Positions 62,600 through 64,000 of a stretch of 64,000 nucleotides of DNA are shown here, one piece after another; within the stretch, counting starts at the first letter, position 1, and each line of letters starts with the position of its first letter. The stretch comes from Bacillus sp. BGMRC 2118 (GTDB taxonomy: Bacteria; Bacillota; Bacilli; Bacillales; SA4): the NCBI GenBank assembly GCA_008364785.1, contig VTTJ01000001.1, forward strand, positions 186,001 to 250,000, written 5' to 3'. Position numbers and translations under genes: made by a program. The notes under the pieces are model-generated. The model saw only the letters and a list, made by a program, of their open reading frames with translations, did not search any database and had not been told where the DNA came from.

Positions 62600-64000
62600 T
62601 TATACTGAAAGTTCATTTTGTTGATCTTTATCGAAGGTGAATCCACGGCCACGAATAACAAACACTGCTAATGCAAGGAGTACAAAAAGTACAAAAAATA
62701 GCGACAATGCAGCAACGTTAATCATATTGCCCGTTAAGGAGATGACTGATTTAAATCCTTCAATGGTATATGTGAAAGGTAGGAAGATACTGCCTGCACG
62801 GTATTCTTCTGGTAACAAATCAATTGGCAAGTTTGCTCCAGTAATGGATAGCTGCATTACAATAAATGCAATCGCAATCCATCTTCCAAAGTTACCTAGT
62901 GATGCTAAGAATAAGACAATTGCAGAAAAGACAACGCTTACAAATACAGCAAACAAGATGAATTTCCCGGTACTTTCCACCTTCAAGCTTTCCCCAATAA
63001 TATCAAGTCCAAATAATACGACAAAAGAAAGAATTATTGCTTGAACAATTGACAATGAAGTTAGCTTAACAAATTTCGCAACAAACCAGCTTACACTAGA
63101 AACATTTTGTGGTTTGGTAAAATTAATGAACAATGACATGATCAAGATCCCTACCATTAAACCAAGTGTTACAACATATGGGGCAGTAGAGTCGCGATAA
63201 AATTCATAACTGTTCACTTTGCTGCCTACAAACTCTACTGGAGATGCAAACATAGCTGCATTTGCCTCAGCTAAATTTAGTCCACCAGTCTTTTCAGAAC
63301 CTTCTTTTAACCCTGTAGCTAACTGCTTCGTACCTTCATCAACTTTGGCAACTCCCTCATTTAGCTTCGTAGTACCCTCTGCTAATGTCTTCCAACCTTC
63401 ATCAACCGACTTGTTTCCATCATAGACCTGGGAAGCACCTGTGTTAAGAGCTGTTGCTCCTTTTGTTAACTCCGTCCAGCCATTTCTTACTGTTGCATTT
63501 CCTGCTGCTACTTGCTGGGCACCTGCGTTTAATTCAGTTGCTCCTTTTGTTAATTCTGTCCAACCATTTTTCACTGTTACATTTCCTGCTGCTACTTGCT
63601 GGGCACCTGCGTTTAATTCGGTTGCTCCTTTTGTTAGATCTGTCCAGCCATTTTTCACAGAAGCATTTCCTGCTGCTACTTGCTCCGCACCTGCATTTAA
63701 TTCAGTTGCTCCTTTTGTTAAATCTGACCAGCCTTTATTCACAGAAGCATTTCCATCAGCAAGCGCTTTGGCACCCGCTTCTGCATCAGATGCACCCTTC
63801 ACAATATCTGACTGGCCTGCCACGATAAGATTTAACCCATCATTTAGACTTACTACTCCAGCCTTTGCATCACCACTAAGACCATCTGATATCGCTTTTG
63901 CACCTGCAGCTAAAGGACTAGCTTTTGTAGATAAGTCACCAAGTCCAGCCGATAAAGTTTTTGCCCCATCTAAAATTCTTTGAAAATTAGGATCTGCTTG
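62600..64000 (-). CDS. YhgE/Pip family membrane protein, 3' part (5' end outside window)
   Basis: 467 residues are in the window, and the frame stays open to the right edge. A long Ala/Gly-rich coiled region with heptad-like repeats (five units of 28 residues) leads into a C-terminal membrane domain of about five helices resembling ABC-2 permeases (LMVGILIMSLFINF, ITGANLPIDLLPEEYRAG, FTYTIEGFKSVISLTGN). The family includes the Lactococcus phage infection protein Pip and ESAT-6-secretion-associated YueB-like proteins. It ends at a clear terminator. Confidence 0.85.
   Translation of the reverse strand, partial: QADPNFQRILDGAKTLSAGLGDLSTKASPLAAGAKAISDGLSGDAKAGVVSLNDGLNLIVAGQSDIVKGASDAEAGAKALADGNASVNKGWSDLTKGATELNAGAEQVAAGNASVKNGWTDLTKGATELNAGAQQVAAGNVTVKNGWTELTKGATELNAGAQQVAAGNATVRNGWTELTKGATALNTGASQVYDGNKSVDEGWKTLAEGTTKLNEGVAKVDEGTKQLATGLKEGSEKTGGLNLAEANAAMFASPVEFVGSKVNSYEFYRDSTAPYVVTLGLMVGILIMSLFINFTKPQNVSSVSWFVAKFVKLTSLSIVQAIILSFVVLFGLDIIGESLKVESTGKFILFAVFVSVVFSAIVLFLASLGNFGRWIAIAFIVMQLSITGANLPIDLLPEEYRAGSIFLPFTYTIEGFKSVISLTGNMINVAALSLFFVLFVLLALAVFVIRGRGFTFDKDQQNELSV
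63332..63751 (-). repeat. Five tandem 84-bp units inside the YhgE/Pip gene
   Basis: Each unit encodes 28 residues of the form NASVKNGWTDLTKGATELNA followed by GAQQVAAG. Units 1-3 are nearly identical and units 4-5 more diverged, consistent with recent expansion of a coiled-coil stalk. Confidence 0.8.

Noticed and set aside
63441..63983. Long plus-strand frames opposite the YhgE/Pip gene
   Set aside because: They arise from the 84-bp repeat units read in antisense; composition is repetitive and no start signals are present.

Overview
The window comes from a low-GC, motile, spore-forming member of the Bacillaceae. The evidence is the AT-rich sequence, strong AGGAGG-type ribosome binding sites, many GTG and TTG starts, and proteins I recognise from Bacillus: MreBH, RelP/YwaC, a VmlR-like ABC-F protein, a SleB/CwlJ-type hydrolase, YuzB, TrhO and chemoreceptors. 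I see no tRNA, rRNA, prophage, insertion sequence with transposase, or CRISPR array. It reads as chromosomal accessory sequence made of many short transcription units, most closed by clear intrinsic terminators.

Layout. 0-9 kb: two GNAT acetyltransferases, a TetR-MFS efflux operon with twin palindromic operators, an M42 aminopeptidase, a CPBP protein, an oxidoreductase, an AlkD-like repair protein and three GTGCCTGGCAC repeats. 8.6-11.3 kb: a PadR-DUF1700-DUF4173 module with a shared putative operator. 11.4-13.4 kb: a VmlR-like ribosome-protection ATPase behind an attenuator leader. 13.4-17.2 kb: a tightly packed mixed operon (PPOX flavoprotein, TrmO, GNAT, small alarmone hydrolase, CPBP) followed by a decayed gene and GrpB. 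17.2-22.4 kb: DUF3900, a zinc dehydrogenase, DUF2254 and a BsuPI-domain lipoprotein. 22.9-32.9 kb: a sensory cluster (two DNA-binding or unknown proteins, MCP, CheW, EAL, a GGDEF protein broken by one stop codon, a LytTR regulator and a hybrid kinase). 33-40.3 kb: methionine aminopeptidase, a SatD-DUF3307 pair with three evenly spaced palindromes, the alarmone synthetase RelP with a DUF5392-like partner, a TetR with three operators, NUDIX and GNAT genes, and two pseudogenes. 40.4-49.8 kb: aspartase, lipoprotein, cell-wall hydrolase, MreBH, two acetyltransferases, an APH-like kinase with its own attenuator leader, and a ferritin-like protein. 50-64 kb: TrhO, YuzB, pirin, patatin, small-molecule enzymes, DUF421, a second MCP with a SigD-type promoter, an RNA-methyltransferase-like protein, two envelope proteins and the 3' part of a YhgE/Pip gene that leaves the window.

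Themes. (1) Antibiotic or ribosome-linked attenuation: the VmlR-like gene and the APH-like kinase both have a promoter, a leader of roughly 240-260 nt, a three-codon upstream ORF and an intrinsic terminator just before the gene. (2) Nucleotide signalling: a ppGpp synthetase and a ppGpp hydrolase-like protein, EAL and GGDEF proteins, and SatD, whose N-terminal half looks like a class III nucleotide cyclase and which is paired with a multi-pass membrane protein. (3) Small dispersed repeats: a structured family A (three copies, compensatory base changes in a stem), a family B (three copies) with similar termini, a GC-rich repeat and GTGCCTGGCAC palindromes. One family A copy abuts and may have trimmed relP, and one family B copy supplies the stop codon of its neighbour.

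Limits: all names rest on motif recognition from memory, without database searches. Start sites were chosen by ribosome-binding-site spacing and often differ from the longest open frame.
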